Shown in pieces: positions 24,219-34,177 of a stretch of DNA of 64,000 nt; position 1 is the stretch's first letter; every line of letters begins with the position of its first letter. The stretch covers positions 2,728,001-2,792,000 of the forward strand of contig NC_083397.1 in assembly GCF_030864355.1 (NCBI RefSeq), in the 5' to 3' direction. The stretch comes from Cutaneotrichosporon cavernicola. Lineage: Eukaryota > Basidiomycota > Tremellomycetes > Trichosporonales > Trichosporonaceae. A model generated the notes under the pieces. It did no database searches. It was not told the DNA's origin and saw only the letters and a list, made by a program, of their open reading frames with translations. Both the position numbers and the translations under genes were made by a program.

Positions 24219-25359
24219 TTTGGGTGATTACAAGTGTTTTTTTTTTTTGAGACACAAGAGAAGAGAGGAGAGAGAAGATAAGAAAAAGAGGAAGAGGGAG
24301 GAGGGGGGGGTTAAGATGTAGAGTGGGGAGGAAGGTGATTGATAGGGTGGTGACGGGCTTGTATGTATAGGTTGGCTACCCTTTCTTACCGCTTAAAGTC
24401 TACCACCCCCTTAAGCTGCAAAAGTCTTGCACGCGGCACAGTCCCGGTTCACTCCACCGGCCGCACTACGACCCTGAAGCATTTCAGTCCGTCCCTCCGT
24501 TTGCCTCTCCTCACTTGCCTAACAACTCCGAAAACGCCGCCCCACGTGCGTGATCTACCTATATCCACCCAGCCAAGAACCGTGCCGTTTGATCCTAGTC
24601 CCCAATGACCCGGTGCTTACTTCTCGGGGCTCGGGGTGTCGGGATCCGTTTCTTGGCTTGCTCTTTGTATCACACTTTCATCCATGGACACGCGCTGTCA
24701 CAGAGTTGATGACAGGGGCGAATGACACTGGTGTGCTGCTGATGAAGACGGACTGATCGACACCAAACATGCGAGGTATACTGGCGAGTATCGGAGCGTG
24801 CCGGGTTCGGAAGTATTTCCGGAGGAACGTGGGACGGGATAGCGTCGGGTTGCCGGGGTAAGATACCGCCGCCACCATGCGGCACCGCGCCCAGCGAGTT
24901 GCACTGACCCTGGTTCTGATGGCGAGGAAAGCGGGCTTGGCGCCGGAGACTGCGGGCATGTTGGGGAGCTGCATGGTCTGGGGCATTAGTATGATGATAG
25001 GTGAGAGAGAAGTAACAGTGGTCATGGCGTCGGAGACGGTGAGGGAGTAAGGAGACCGTGGAGAGAAGAGAGAAGAGAGAAGAGAGAAGAGAGAAAAGGG
25101 AATAAAGGTGAGTGGATGAAGGAAGGCGGGGCAAATACCACCAGACGTACCAAGCAAGTGAAGGAAGTGGCTGAAGGAAGGAGAGGCAAGTACACCGCCA
25201 CCCTGCAGCTCTCAACACACTCAAATGCACTTCACATACACACTCACGTTCTCACATTGTACACTCAACTTGATACAGCCGGCTACATCGCGGAACACTT
25301 CTCTCTAATGATATCCGTATGGTGACACAACTACTCCAACAGACACGCTGACAATTAGA
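24219..25359. other. Intergenic; pyrimidine-rich leaders and a possible unrecognised small minus-strand gene
   Basis: Next to 24219 is the phosphate-carrier leader. At 25061-25095 the plus strand carries a GAGAAGA-type tandem, so the minus strand is a CT tract. It is followed on the minus strand by an ATG at about 25026 and a possible short intron with a strong TACTAAT branch site, leading into the peptide MQLPNMPAVSGAKPAFLAIRT. This looks like the start of a small gene, but I could not find a convincing continuation (candidate frames run to about 24678), so I do not call a CDS. Confidence 0.4.
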
Positions 25360-26609
25360 TTACATCGACCACCACCCCTCCCCCTGCTGCTCGTATTCCT
25401 CTCGCTCGTCTATACGCCAGCTATCCTCCTCATTTCCCTTCTCAACCATGTCGTGACCCTTGTGGCTCCCATACGTGTCGTGGCCACCATACGCCGGTCG
25501 GACCTCGTAACCTTGGTAAGCCTTTGACCCCTCGTAACCCTCGTCGTCTCTTCTGAGCATGTCGCGCTCGGGATCGAATAGCGCCACGCCCGGCGCTTCC
25601 CCAGCTTCGGCGCGCAGCACCTCGTTCTCCTCCCGTAGTCTCAATCCCCAATCAACGAGCGAGCGGTTGACATCGCGATACCGCACGACCTTGGCTTGGA
25701 GGCGGGCGATCTCGGCGCGGGCTTCCTGAAGCTCGACAGCGGACTCGAATGCAGAACCCAGTGTCTCGCAATACCGGTGCATGAGGCCGCTGTAGGCGCG
25801 CGAGCGCATGACGGCGTTGCTGAGGGTCTGGACGCGCTCTGAGCGCTCGGCGAGCTCACGGGGCGTGGGGTCGGGTTGTGGCGTGATGAGGGAAGGTAGC
25901 GAATTGAGGGACGCCGACGAGAGAGACGGGATCGAAGCAATGGCTGCGGGCGATTCCGGGCTGGGCACGAGGGGGAACTGCGGAGACGTTGGCGGCTTGA
26001 TCATCTCCAGGGTGGGCGTGAGAGGCGGCGCAGAAGAGGTGCTCGAGCCGGAGACGGTGCGGGGTGGCGTCGGCGCCTGGATCATGATCGCGGGTCGGAA
26101 GGGAAAGCAGTCACGTTCGAGGATGATGTGTGCCGGTGTCTTGTACACGAACTTGGCAGGCGCGTTGCGCACATCTGGATGGCGGCGGGGTACCTCCTGG
26201 ATGTCGAGAGAGGGACATGTATCGAAGTCAAACTCGAAACTGTGGCGCACAATCTCGAGGCTGCTCGTACGCACCGGGATGGCGGGGTGGCCGACGGGGA
26301 TGACTTGGTGGCCGACCTCTACTTCGACGCTGGAGAGAGAACCGGAATCGCCAGACCCCGGCGAGTCGAGCACGAAGGCGCGGGCCAGCGCCTCGATGGT
26401 GGGTTGGCGAGAGAGGGGGAGGGTGTCTGCGCTCCACGCGGCTGTTCTCAGCGGCCTTTCCAACTGGTCGACTCACCAGGTAGATATCCCTCGAATTCGT
26501 CGCGCTCGAGTAGCATCCATCCCTCATCGGAGCGTGCGCGCATGAGCGTATGCCGCAGCGGCGCAGGCTGCTGCGGGCGTGCGGGCGTGCTGAAGCGGCG
26601 CCGGGGCAT
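25360..26609 (-). CDS. Hypothetical protein with a short coiled coil
   Basis: About 404 residues. Exons on the minus strand: 26609-26477 and 26441-25360, joined over a 35-bp intron with phases closing. The N-terminus is basic (MPRRRFSTPARPQQP). Residues ~150-240 are Pro/Ser-rich and likely disordered. Residues ~245-325 form a helical, probably coiled-coil stretch (ELAERSERVQTLSNAVMRSR ... QEARAEIARLQAKVVRYRD ... REENEVLRAEAG). The C-terminus is Gly/Tyr/Asp-rich (GYEGSKAYQGYEV) and acidic. I recognise no catalytic domain, signal peptide or membrane segment. The coherent splice and long uninterrupted frame make it a real gene; function unknown. Confidence 0.78.
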
Positions 26610-27634
26610 GGCGAGAGTGGTCGTGACTGATGAATGAGGTGTGAGGAAGTGAGAGTTGACGTGGGGATACAGCTGTGACTGTTGTATGTACGGTTTCAAG
26701 TGACGGAAGGGGTGGGGGGATGGTCGTTGGCGTTCAGCCCCTCGTCGTTGTGGCGCGCACCCCATCCTTTACCACCGCCCCCTTTCTCCCACGCCCGCGG
26801 CCCGTGCGAGCGCCGACCTGCCCATCTCATTGTACGATGTAAGTCCCAGCAGTGGCGTTTAGCATGCTCGTCCCCGCCATCGCCGATAGCGACATCACCG
26901 GGTGGCAGGTTTGATCGCTGGTATTCGGTTGTGGCTGGTCAATAGTGTAACGCAAACATTGGTGTCCTGGATTCCGCGCGTGACAGTGATAAGAGTGAGT
27001 GGGTGGTGAATGATGGTGATCAAAGGAAGAACTGGGTGGCAGCCGTCAGTTGTGTTTACGAGCTCTTGACACGATGGAAGAGTGTGGTCGGGTACAGCGC
27101 TAGATGGAAAGAGGGTAGACGTGTGGGATGTGAGATGAGAGATTGAGCGCGTAACGCCAGTCAAGACGGAGATCCGCATGGAAGTGAGCGCGTGTTGTCG
27201 ACATTGCACAGTCAAGTGCTCGGCATTCTAAGGCATCAAGCGGCTCTGGAATGACGAACCGTCGAATGCACGCCGGGTACCGATGTGCAAAACATGGAAG
27301 ATGTTTTGGGCCATGAGAATTGAGGATGCATCGACCTTTTGCCTTTTGCCTCAGCAGAGCTCGGTAGCTTGCTCTGTAGCGTGGCAGCCGACCGAGTGGG
27401 GCAGGTAAGGCATCTGAGGGCGGAAGGGGCGCTTGTGAGGCGGCTGCAGTCGCTTGGACTGGCCATCTCAGGCACGAAACGTGGGGTGGAGCGGATATGA
27501 GGCGCATCTCGGTGTTCACACCGTACCTCAATGCGATGCGACCTCGATGCACCATCTTTCGTTCCGCTCCAAGCGCTGAGTGAAAAGAGATGGAGATATA
27601 AGAGAGGGGTGGATGACTGACCGCCGACGATTCT
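26610..27634. promoter_or_regulatory. Divergent intergenic region upstream of the coiled-coil gene and the amidohydrolase
   Basis: Separates the minus-strand start at 26609 from the plus-strand start at 27797. A TATA-like GATATAAG lies at 27595-27602, correctly oriented for the amidohydrolase and just ahead of the CAGACA array. An ATG at 27613 opens a frame that runs through the array (see findings). No other gene is supported. Confidence 0.5.
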
Positions 27635-27735
27635 CACAGACACAGACACAGACACAGACACAGACACAGACACAGACACAGACACAGACACAGACACAGA
27701 CACAGACACAGACACAGACACAGACACAGACACAG
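27635..27735 (+). repeat. (CACAGA)n hexanucleotide array, about 17 perfect copies
   Basis: 101 bp of uninterrupted CACAGA units, then about 60 bp of degenerate CA/GA-rich sequence containing a 15-bp direct repeat (27733-27747 and 27766-27780), reaching the ATG at 27797. The array lies in the expected 5' leader of the amidohydrolase gene. The plus strand of the array contains no T, so the RNA would be A/C/G-only and weakly structured. Confidence 0.97.
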
Positions 27736-27796
27736 CGTACACAAACAGAGACACAGACACAAACGCAGCGTACACAAACACACACTCAGAGACACA

Positions 27797-29126
27797 ATGA
27801 CGATCACTACTCCGAAGACCGACAGCCAGCGCATGAACGCGACCCTCCAGTCCTCGTGCCAGTGGGGTTCCACCCCCGACGGGGGAATGAACCGCCTCGC
27901 CTTGAACGACGACGACGCACGCGTACGGCGCTGGTTCATCTCTGAGACCAAGGCGCTGGGCTGCAGTGTCTCCATCGATGCGATGGGAAATATCTTCGCC
28001 GTGCGTCCGGGTCGTCGCAACCTCCCCCCCATCGCGGTAGGGAGCCACCTCGACACCCAGCCCACGGGAGGCCGGTACGATGGTATCCTGGGCGTTTTGG
28101 CTGGCCTGGAGATCCTCAAAGCCCTCCAAGCGGCGCAGTACGAGACCGACTACCCCGTCGCGGCGGTGTGCTGGACGAACGAGGAGGGTGCGCGTTTCGT
28201 GCCCTCCTGCCTTGGTAGCGGGGTCTATGCTGGCGACATGTCTCTGGAGTACGGGTGAGTCCTATATATATACATGTCGCTAATTCAGACACACCCGTAC
28301 CGACACTGCTGGGGTTTCGGTACGCTCCGAGCTGGAGCGGCACGACATGCTCGGCTCCATGCCAGCCTCGCACACTTCCAACCCCCTCAGCGCGCACTTT
28401 GAGCTGCATATCGAGCAGGGTCCCATCCTGTTCGAGGCGGGTCTCCCAGTCGCGGCCGTATCGGGCGTACAGGGATGGCGCTGGTTTGAGATCTCGCTAC
28501 AGGGACGTGGTAGCCACGCCGGCACTACTCCTTTCGGGTACAGGCGCGACCCGCTTATCGCTTTCGCCAAGCTGGTTCTGGCGGCGGAGGAGATTGCCAA
28601 GTCCCACCGTGGGCTGTGTACCATTGGGCGGGTGGGAAGCGCTGCGATTCAGAGCACCAACTGCGTGATGGACGATGTGGTGTTCCACCTCGATATCCGA
28701 CACCGCCAGCTTGAGGGGATGGATGCGCTCGAGCGGGCGATGAGAAAGGAGTTTGCGAGGATTGTGGGTGGAGAGGAGGGGGTCGAGATTGCGCGCTGGG
28801 ACACGCTTTCGACAGTTGACCCTACTGTTTTCGACGCCGACGCGGTGAACTGTGTTCGGGAGGCGGCGCGGCTGACCGGCACCGCTCACGATGATTTGGT
28901 TAGCGGGGCTGGACACGACTCGGTGTTCACGGCCCGCAACTGTCCTACAGCCATGTGCTTCATCCGGTGCAGGGACGGGATTAGCCACCACCCCAGCGAA
29001 TACTCTACGCCCGAGGATATGTGAGTTTTGCCTCGAGAGTGGGCTGACGATAGCGCGATTGGGACGGAGACGCTCCTCCAGGCTGTGCTGGCTTACGAGA
29101 GCAAGATGGCCGCCAAGCTGGCGTAG
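27797..29126 (+). CDS. M20-family amidohydrolase (beta-ureidopropionase / N-carbamoyl-amino-acid hydrolase type)
   Basis: About 420 residues. Exons: 27797-28254, 28289-29020, 29054-29126; phases close. Metal-binding residues of the family are in place: His84 in GSHLDTQP, the bridging Asp95 in GGRYDG, Glu129/Glu130 in CWTNEEGARF, the His of FELHIEQGP, and the C-terminal His pair in GISHHPSEY. GRGSHAGTTPF marks the dimerisation/lid domain. The closest known functions are beta-alanine synthase (yeast Pyd3, last step of reductive pyrimidine breakdown), L-carbamoylase and allantoate amidohydrolase; DTQPTGGRYDG fits the first two best. It probably hydrolyses an N-carbamoyl amino acid to amino acid, CO2 and ammonia in the cytosol. 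No signal peptide. No other pyrimidine- or purine-breakdown gene is nearby. Confidence 0.9.
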
Positions 29127-29818
29127 GGTAGTGTAGCATGTATCTGTATCTGTGGTGATCGTGGCTGCGTAGATCAAAGGGCTCTTCGAGTTGCTCTGTC
29201 CGATACTGCCCGAAACGACGTGATAGGCATAACGGAGAGGCGTCAGGCTGACCTAACGTTATGAAAGGAACGATAGCAATGGTAGCCAAATGGCCATGAC
29301 GATGACGTTTGCCGAGCGCGGAAAGTGGCACAACTCGCGTGACATGACAGTGGCAACCGCGTAGGCCGCGGACGTAAGGACTCCGATATTCGGCTATGTA
29401 TGCTCATTCTGGCAGCACTGCACTATCACACGTCTAACGTCGATAGGGGAGGTTCAGTGGCGATAGAGGCCGCCATACAGGCGTGATAACAAAGCAATAC
29501 CACGGAGTGAGGGTTGGGGAACGCGAGTTGCGATTAGTTATCGGTTCCACCTTCGGCTCCGAGGCTGATAACGACCTTGAAATGCCATCCATCAGAGGTG
29601 TTAGTTGTCAGTCTTCTTATCGCACAGCGAGGAAGCAAGAAACGAAGAAGCAAGCAAGGAAACAGTCTGCATTCTGAATAGGTCGGTAGCAACAACATAC
29701 AACATTCCGGTTGTGGGATAAGTGGGAAAACATTAGGACTGTCATCAGCCACTTATCCATTTGGCGTGTCTCACCATGATCACTTCCGTTCAATAGTTGA
29801 CAATGTCGATCAAGAGGC
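29127..29818. other. Intergenic; nothing recognised
   Basis: 3' regions of the amidohydrolase (plus) and of the small minus-strand gene at 29819. Contains an AAG-rich patch near 29630-29665 and no supported gene. Confidence 0.6.
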
Positions 29819-30043
29819 CTAGAAGTCGTCCTCGTCCTCCTCAATGGTGCGGTTCTGGATCGCGAGGAGCATGGCGGCCGATTGGCGCTGCGATGCGATC
29901 TCGCTCTGGCTCATCCGGCGCTGGGGCGGGTGCGGCGGCGCAGGTTCCTTGGACGTAGTCTCGATGGGTGCGCCGAATGGCGAGGTGAACGTGGGAACGT
30001 CCGGGGCCTGCGACGCGTTGGAAGCCTGAGTAGTAGGCGGCAT
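29819..30043 (-). CDS. Small hypothetical protein with acidic C-terminus
   Basis: 74 residues from the ATG at 30043; the same frame is open upstream to an ATG at 30124, but the composition there (Thr/His/Pro) looks like leader. The first ~45 residues are Pro/Ser/Thr-rich. Residues ~43-74 form a compact, probably helical unit (RMSQSEIASQRQSAAMLLAI) ending in an acidic EEDEDDF tail at the stop codon. No domain is recognised. The ordered C-terminus and clean frame suggest a real small gene, but there is no independent proof. Confidence 0.45.
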   Translation of the reverse strand: MPPTTQASNASQAPDVPTFTSPFGAPIETTSKEPAPPHPPQRRMSQSEIASQRQSAAMLLAIQNRTIEEDEDDF

Positions 30044-31410
30044 TGTGAGTGAGGTTGTGGCAGATATGGTGGTGGTTGGTGGTTGGAGATGGTGTGTCGT
30101 GGCTTGGAGTCGGAGAGCGCGCAAGATATATGTGCGCGAGCGCGAGATGCGAATGGGAGCTCGAATGAGGATCTGGTATGTATGCGGACAGGTGGCGCAA
30201 GTGGAGTGGGGAAGAACTGAAGGTATATGTCTCTATCTCTTATATGCCCAAACTCTCGATAGAGGGGTATACGGCCGAAGTGGTGCGGCCGGTGGAGCCT
30301 GGGTGTGGCATACCCGGAGGTGTCGACAGGTCAGCTGGCCGTCGGTGCGGAATGCGTAGGTCTCCCGATAAGGATCCGCCACCAGCTTGCCATCCCGGTC
30401 CTGGTCCGCGTCCCCACCCGGGCCTGCGGGCTCCGGGTCTACCATGCACGGGTAAGCCTAGGCTCTGACACGGCGCGGTGGAGATACCGATACATTGTTG
30501 TGGATTAAGAACAATGCAGTTATTCTCGGGCTACCGGGCTACAGCATGTCTCGGCTGCGGTACTCCATCTTTGGCTCCTCATCCTGACGTGCATTCGTGT
30601 ACGGACCCCTCGAGGTCATTTGCCGTTGTGTACACTCTGCCTGGGACAATGGCTTATCGGGTATTGTGATGCGTGTGATATGTGTGAGTGTGCCACCGAG
30701 ACTTTGGAACAACGAGCGCTCGTTGACTACGCCGACACGGCTCTCACGTTCCGAGCTCACCCGACACCGCCCCCGTGACGGAATGGGCCTGAACATTCAA
30801 AGTGGACAGGCCATGTGACCAAATCCGTCTCGAAGTGCTCGTTTAACTCTGATCGGTGTGTAAAGTTGTGTACCTGGTCGTGTTCCTTCGGGCTGTGCCT
30901 CGTCTTCGGTGTCGTCGTCGTTTGTGGGTATGAGAATGCCGATATTTGGATCCATATCAACCCTTGAGGTGTGAGGCTGGCATGTCGAGGATTCGGGTGC
31001 TTCTGTTCCATACCCCCAGCTACGAGATCGTGGCGCCTGAGATCTTGAGATCTTGAGGCTTGAGAGAGATTCTTGGATTGTGCACGTGGAGTTTGAGGAG
31101 GTAAGATTGCATGGCAAGTTAGGGATTAGCCTGGAATGATGGTTAGTGATCGCGTGGGATCGCACAGCCGCAGATCTTCACGTCTTGTACAGGCTGCCCT
31201 CTAACCCCTCCAACGACGACCCAAGCCGCCGCTACACAGGTAATGCTACATGGAATGCTATGATTATATCGGCCGGCTCTGCCGGGGGTCGTGTCGTGTC
31301 GTGTAGCCGTACCGGCAATTCTGCCGTCTGTGCTCGTGAGGGAGGGTATCCGTGATCAATGGATCCGTTCCAGAGGCAGCCCTTCTGGTGCGTTTCGGTT
31401 TAGGTTTGGG
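30044..31410. other. Intergenic; no supported gene
   Basis: Several 60-120 codon frames on both strands. A minus-strand frame at 30797-31165 includes an acidic segment near its middle but has no clear start, splice or family match. Nothing else recognised. Confidence 0.5.
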
Positions 31411-31470
31411 CTTGGGCTTGGGCTTGAGCTTGGGCTTGGGCTTGGGCTTGGGCTTGGGCTTGGGCTTGGG
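31411..31470 (+). repeat. (CTTGGG)n hexanucleotide array, 10 units
   Basis: Sixty bases of CTTGGG units, one of them CTTGAG, lying 8 bp past the stop codon of the minus-strand gene ending at 31478. It would therefore be in that gene's 3' untranslated region, read there as CCCAAG. Confidence 0.97.
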
Positions 31471-31477
31471 GCCAAGG

Positions 31478-32221
31478 CTACCTCTTGAGCCACGAGTCGC
31501 GCTCGCGCTCACGGGCGACGAACACGCTCTCAACGGGGGTCATGACGCGCTCGCGCTCGTAGCTGAGCTCACTGTCAATGTCGAGACTGAGGGCTGGGCG
31601 CCCCCGCCCGAGCTGTTCCCCCCACCGCCGCTGGGAACGGAGGCGCGCTGCCCTCGCTCCGCCGATTGGGACGACGCGGCTCTGGGCCGCTGCAAGGCGG
31701 GTCGCGTCGTCGTCCTTGACCCGTGCGCGGGAGGGGTTGGGTTCGGCCGCACGCGCCATTGGGGTTAGAAGGAGGGGGCGGAGTTCGGGGGTTGGCTCTG
31801 TCCAACGGAAGAAGGTTGCGAGCGTGTCGCGCTTGGCGGAACGAGACTTGGTCTTCTTGGGTGATGGCGAGGGAGTTTCGGGGGCGCGTGGTGAGTGCAT
31901 CGCTGCGGTTGGGGAAGGGTACGACTTGGGCGACATTGGGGGTTCAAAGGGAGGAGTTGGGAGTGCGGTATAAGTGTAGGTATTGGTTTGGCGGAGGGCG
32001 TCAACGACGCTGATGGGTTGGGCGCGCATCTTGACCGGCGACTGTGGGGTCTGGGAGCGCAGAAAGTCGATCATGCTGAACTGGGCTGGAGGGGAGAGAC
32101 AAACGACAGAGCCGATTGATCGTGGTCGCGCAAGAGGCGATGGTGGGAGAGGTGGAGTGTATGGCCTACGACGAAGGCTGGCGAGAGCGTGTTGAGAGTA
32201 GTGGGATGCAGTGGTGGACAT
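31478..32221 (-). CDS. Hypothetical Pro/Ser/Arg-rich protein
   Basis: 247 residues from the ATG at 32221 (the frame is open further upstream to 32416). Low-complexity and probably disordered: Pro-rich N-terminus (RRPYTPPLPPSPLARPRS), short hydrophobic motifs FSMIDFLRSQ and SVVDALRQTN, a basic SPSPKKTKSRSAKRD patch, then the more ordered LATFFRWTEPTPELRPLLLT, and an Arg/Glu-rich C-terminus ending SWLKR. SP/TP sites suggest proline-directed phosphorylation (inference). No known domain. The long single-exon frame next to the array favours a real gene, but part of the frame length may come from GC-rich codon bias. Confidence 0.5.
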   Translation of the reverse strand: MSTTASHYSQHALASLRRRPYTPPLPPSPLARPRSIGSVVCLSPPAQFSMIDFLRSQTPQSPVKMRAQPISVVDALRQTNTYTYTALPTPPFEPPMSPKSYPSPTAAMHSPRAPETPSPSPKKTKSRSAKRDTLATFFRWTEPTPELRPLLLTPMARAAEPNPSRARVKDDDATRLAAAQSRVVPIGGARAARLRSQRRWGEQLGRGRPALSLDIDSELSYERERVMTPVESVFVARERERDSWLKR

Positions 32222-33091
32222 GGTTGTGGTTTGGGGGGTTCGCGAGCGGGGGGAGTGCGGGCTCATATGCGAAGCCGCCTGTGATGCACAGAGCTCATAG
32301 AGGGTGACATCGATTGGCCCACTCTGGATCCATCCTCGCCAAGAATGATTCAACCAAGCGGTCAGAACCGGGGCGTTTACAGGTTTACACAGGGTGAGCA
32401 AGGGGCACCGATCCATGGTGCCCAGCTTTTCGTCTCAGTTTGAGGGATTTGTTAGAACAATGGCTTAGAATAGGGCCATGGCTCTTGGCTCTTGGGCCCA
32501 TACCATATCCCATGCGTTCAACAGATCAGGCGAGCGTTGCAGGGCATTGTTCTTGTTACGCGTTGCTTTGTCCGGGGCTCTTGTTTCCAAGTAGTGAAAG
32601 CGATAGAGGTGACTGGAAGGTCCTGGTTGAGAATGAGTCGCATTTGAAGCGGAGGCGACCAACGTGCGGACACCTGCCTGAGAGGCGGATCTTCCGCTCG
32701 TACCTCTAGCTCTCTCCCGATGATCCCGATGAGACCATCTCTTGACATGCATGTCCACAGAGCGTTACTGAAGGGGCGTAATCAGTTACATCAGCGTGCT
32801 GGCTGAGAAAGCTAGAAACCTGGAAACCTGCTATCTACGTTGGTGGAGTAACTGGAAACTGGATACCTTGACTAGAGCTGGTGGTGTACGTCTATTAGCC
32901 GATTGCATTACCGGGATCTGATTGTTGAAATACAGTGCCTGTGCGGAATACTCGCTTGAATATCTCTTCATCTCTCGGCCGAGTTTGCGTGTCTCATTTC
33001 TCAACGTCATCAAGTCCTCTTCCTCTTCGACGAGTCTTGGCTCTGGCCAGACAATGTACGCACAGGACCCATTCACCATGTCTAACCGTAG
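32222..33091. other. Intergenic; nothing recognised
   Basis: Short frames only. Two ATGs at about 33053 and 33079 lie just upstream of the flavoreductase ATG and could be upstream starts. No gene supported. Confidence 0.55.
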
Positions 33092-33760
33092 ATGCCTTCT
33101 ATCCTTCGACCGGCCCTTCTGACTGCGGCGGTAGCCCTCCTCGCCCTTGCCTATCAACTCTCCCGAACCCCCGCTGACGAGGACACACTCACTCTGGGAT
33201 TGGTACTAGGCAGCGAGCGGAGGAGCGGCAACACGATCGGCATCGGGACCTACCTAGCCGCCTTGATACCCACCCTCTCCCTACAAGGTGTCGTCCTGGA
33301 CGTGGTGGACCTCACATCGCTTAACCTCCCCCGCACGTTCGTGCACGTGCCATCCAAGCCCCGCCCGCCCTCAGTGTGGTCATTCCTCCCGTCCGCAGAC
33401 AGGAGTTGGGCAACTCGCGTGCGGCGATGGGACGCCGTTCTCTTCGTCGCCCCAGAATATAACGGTCATGTGCCGGGTCTCCTCAAGTCCGCCTTGGATC
33501 GGCTTTATCACGAATGGCGCGGCAGACCCGCGGGACTTGTCGTGCACGGCCACGATGGGGGGAAGAAAGTGCTCGAGAGCGGGAGGGCGTTGATGGCCGA
33601 GTTGGGAATGGAGATCGTCGGTGGTGTTGCCGTTTCGACTGGGAGTCGACCGGTTTCGGGAACGGAGGCTTGGTTAGCGGAAGAGGTCGGGCCCGACGTG
33701 GAGAAGATTGTGAGGGGTCTGGTGGCGGCCGCGGAGCGAATCAAGGCGGAACGCCGCTAA
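33092..33760 (+). CDS. NADPH-dependent FMN reductase-like flavodoxin-fold protein with N-terminal membrane anchor
   Basis: 222 residues, single exon. Residues 5-25 are a hydrophobic helix (RPALLTAAVALLALAYQLS) acting as signal anchor or signal peptide. The flavodoxin-like domain follows: LGLVLGSERRSGNTIG is the FMN-phosphate loop after strand 1, DVVDLTSLNLP strand 2, LFVAPEYNGHVPGLLKSALD the diagnostic SPEYNG-type loop and helix, and GLVVHGHDGG the next strand and loop. The family reduces flavin or quinone-like substrates with NAD(P)H, usually in the cytosol; the anchor suggests a membrane-bound or secretory-pathway location here. The ATG at 33092 directly begins the hydrophobic helix. Confidence 0.83.
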   Translation: MPSILRPALLTAAVALLALAYQLSRTPADEDTLTLGLVLGSERRSGNTIGIGTYLAALIPTLSLQGVVLDVVDLTSLNLPRTFVHVPSKPRPPSVWSFLPSADRSWATRVRRWDAVLFVAPEYNGHVPGLLKSALDRLYHEWRGRPAGLVVHGHDGGKKVLESGRALMAELGMEIVGGVAVSTGSRPVSGTEAWLAEEVGPDVEKIVRGLVAAAERIKAERR

Positions 33761-34177
33761 CAATTGGGAGATGGCAGGTGGGTAGCCTGTCTAAGAAGAC
33801 ATTCTTTGAAGGTAGAGTGGTGATGGAGAACGTGTGAATGCTCGAGGAGCGTTCCAGTCGGCGTGGCGTCGACATTGACTAAGATGGAAATCGGCGCCAC
33901 CGCCTTGAATGGGATCCAAGACAGGCTGACTATGAAAGGTGCCGCCAAATTGATGGCAACGCAAAAGTGGGGCACCTGGTATAGGATGTCTCACAAGATA
34001 TGTCTAGAGAGGAGTTGGAGATGGAGAGCGTATGAACGGGCGACCATTACAATCAGTGGCGCTTCAAAACTAACCAGCAGACCAAGAATCGAGTCCGGAC
34101 CAACGGACCCAATGCGAATGGGTACAACTAAAGAGCATATAAACTTGTTCCCGACTTTTTCTTCTTCTTATCTCATC
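33761..34177. other. Intergenic with possible diverged duplication and a TATA box
   Basis: About 60 bases near 33786-33843 and 33980-34042 look alike (shared TGTCT, AAGA, ATGGAGA and CGT-TGAA blocks in the same order). A TATAAA (in GCATATAAAC) lies near 34137, about 40 bp before the ATG at 34178, followed by a short T/C-rich run. Confidence 0.45.

Noticed and set aside
27236..28129. Frames with long Val-Ser or Cys-Val repeats opposite the CACAGA array
   Set aside because: Products of reading the hexanucleotide repeat; no supported start or partner exon.
31352..31768. Plus-strand Gly-Leu repeat frame over the CTTGGG array
   Set aside because: Created by the repeat; the continuation is the antisense of the minus-strand gene.
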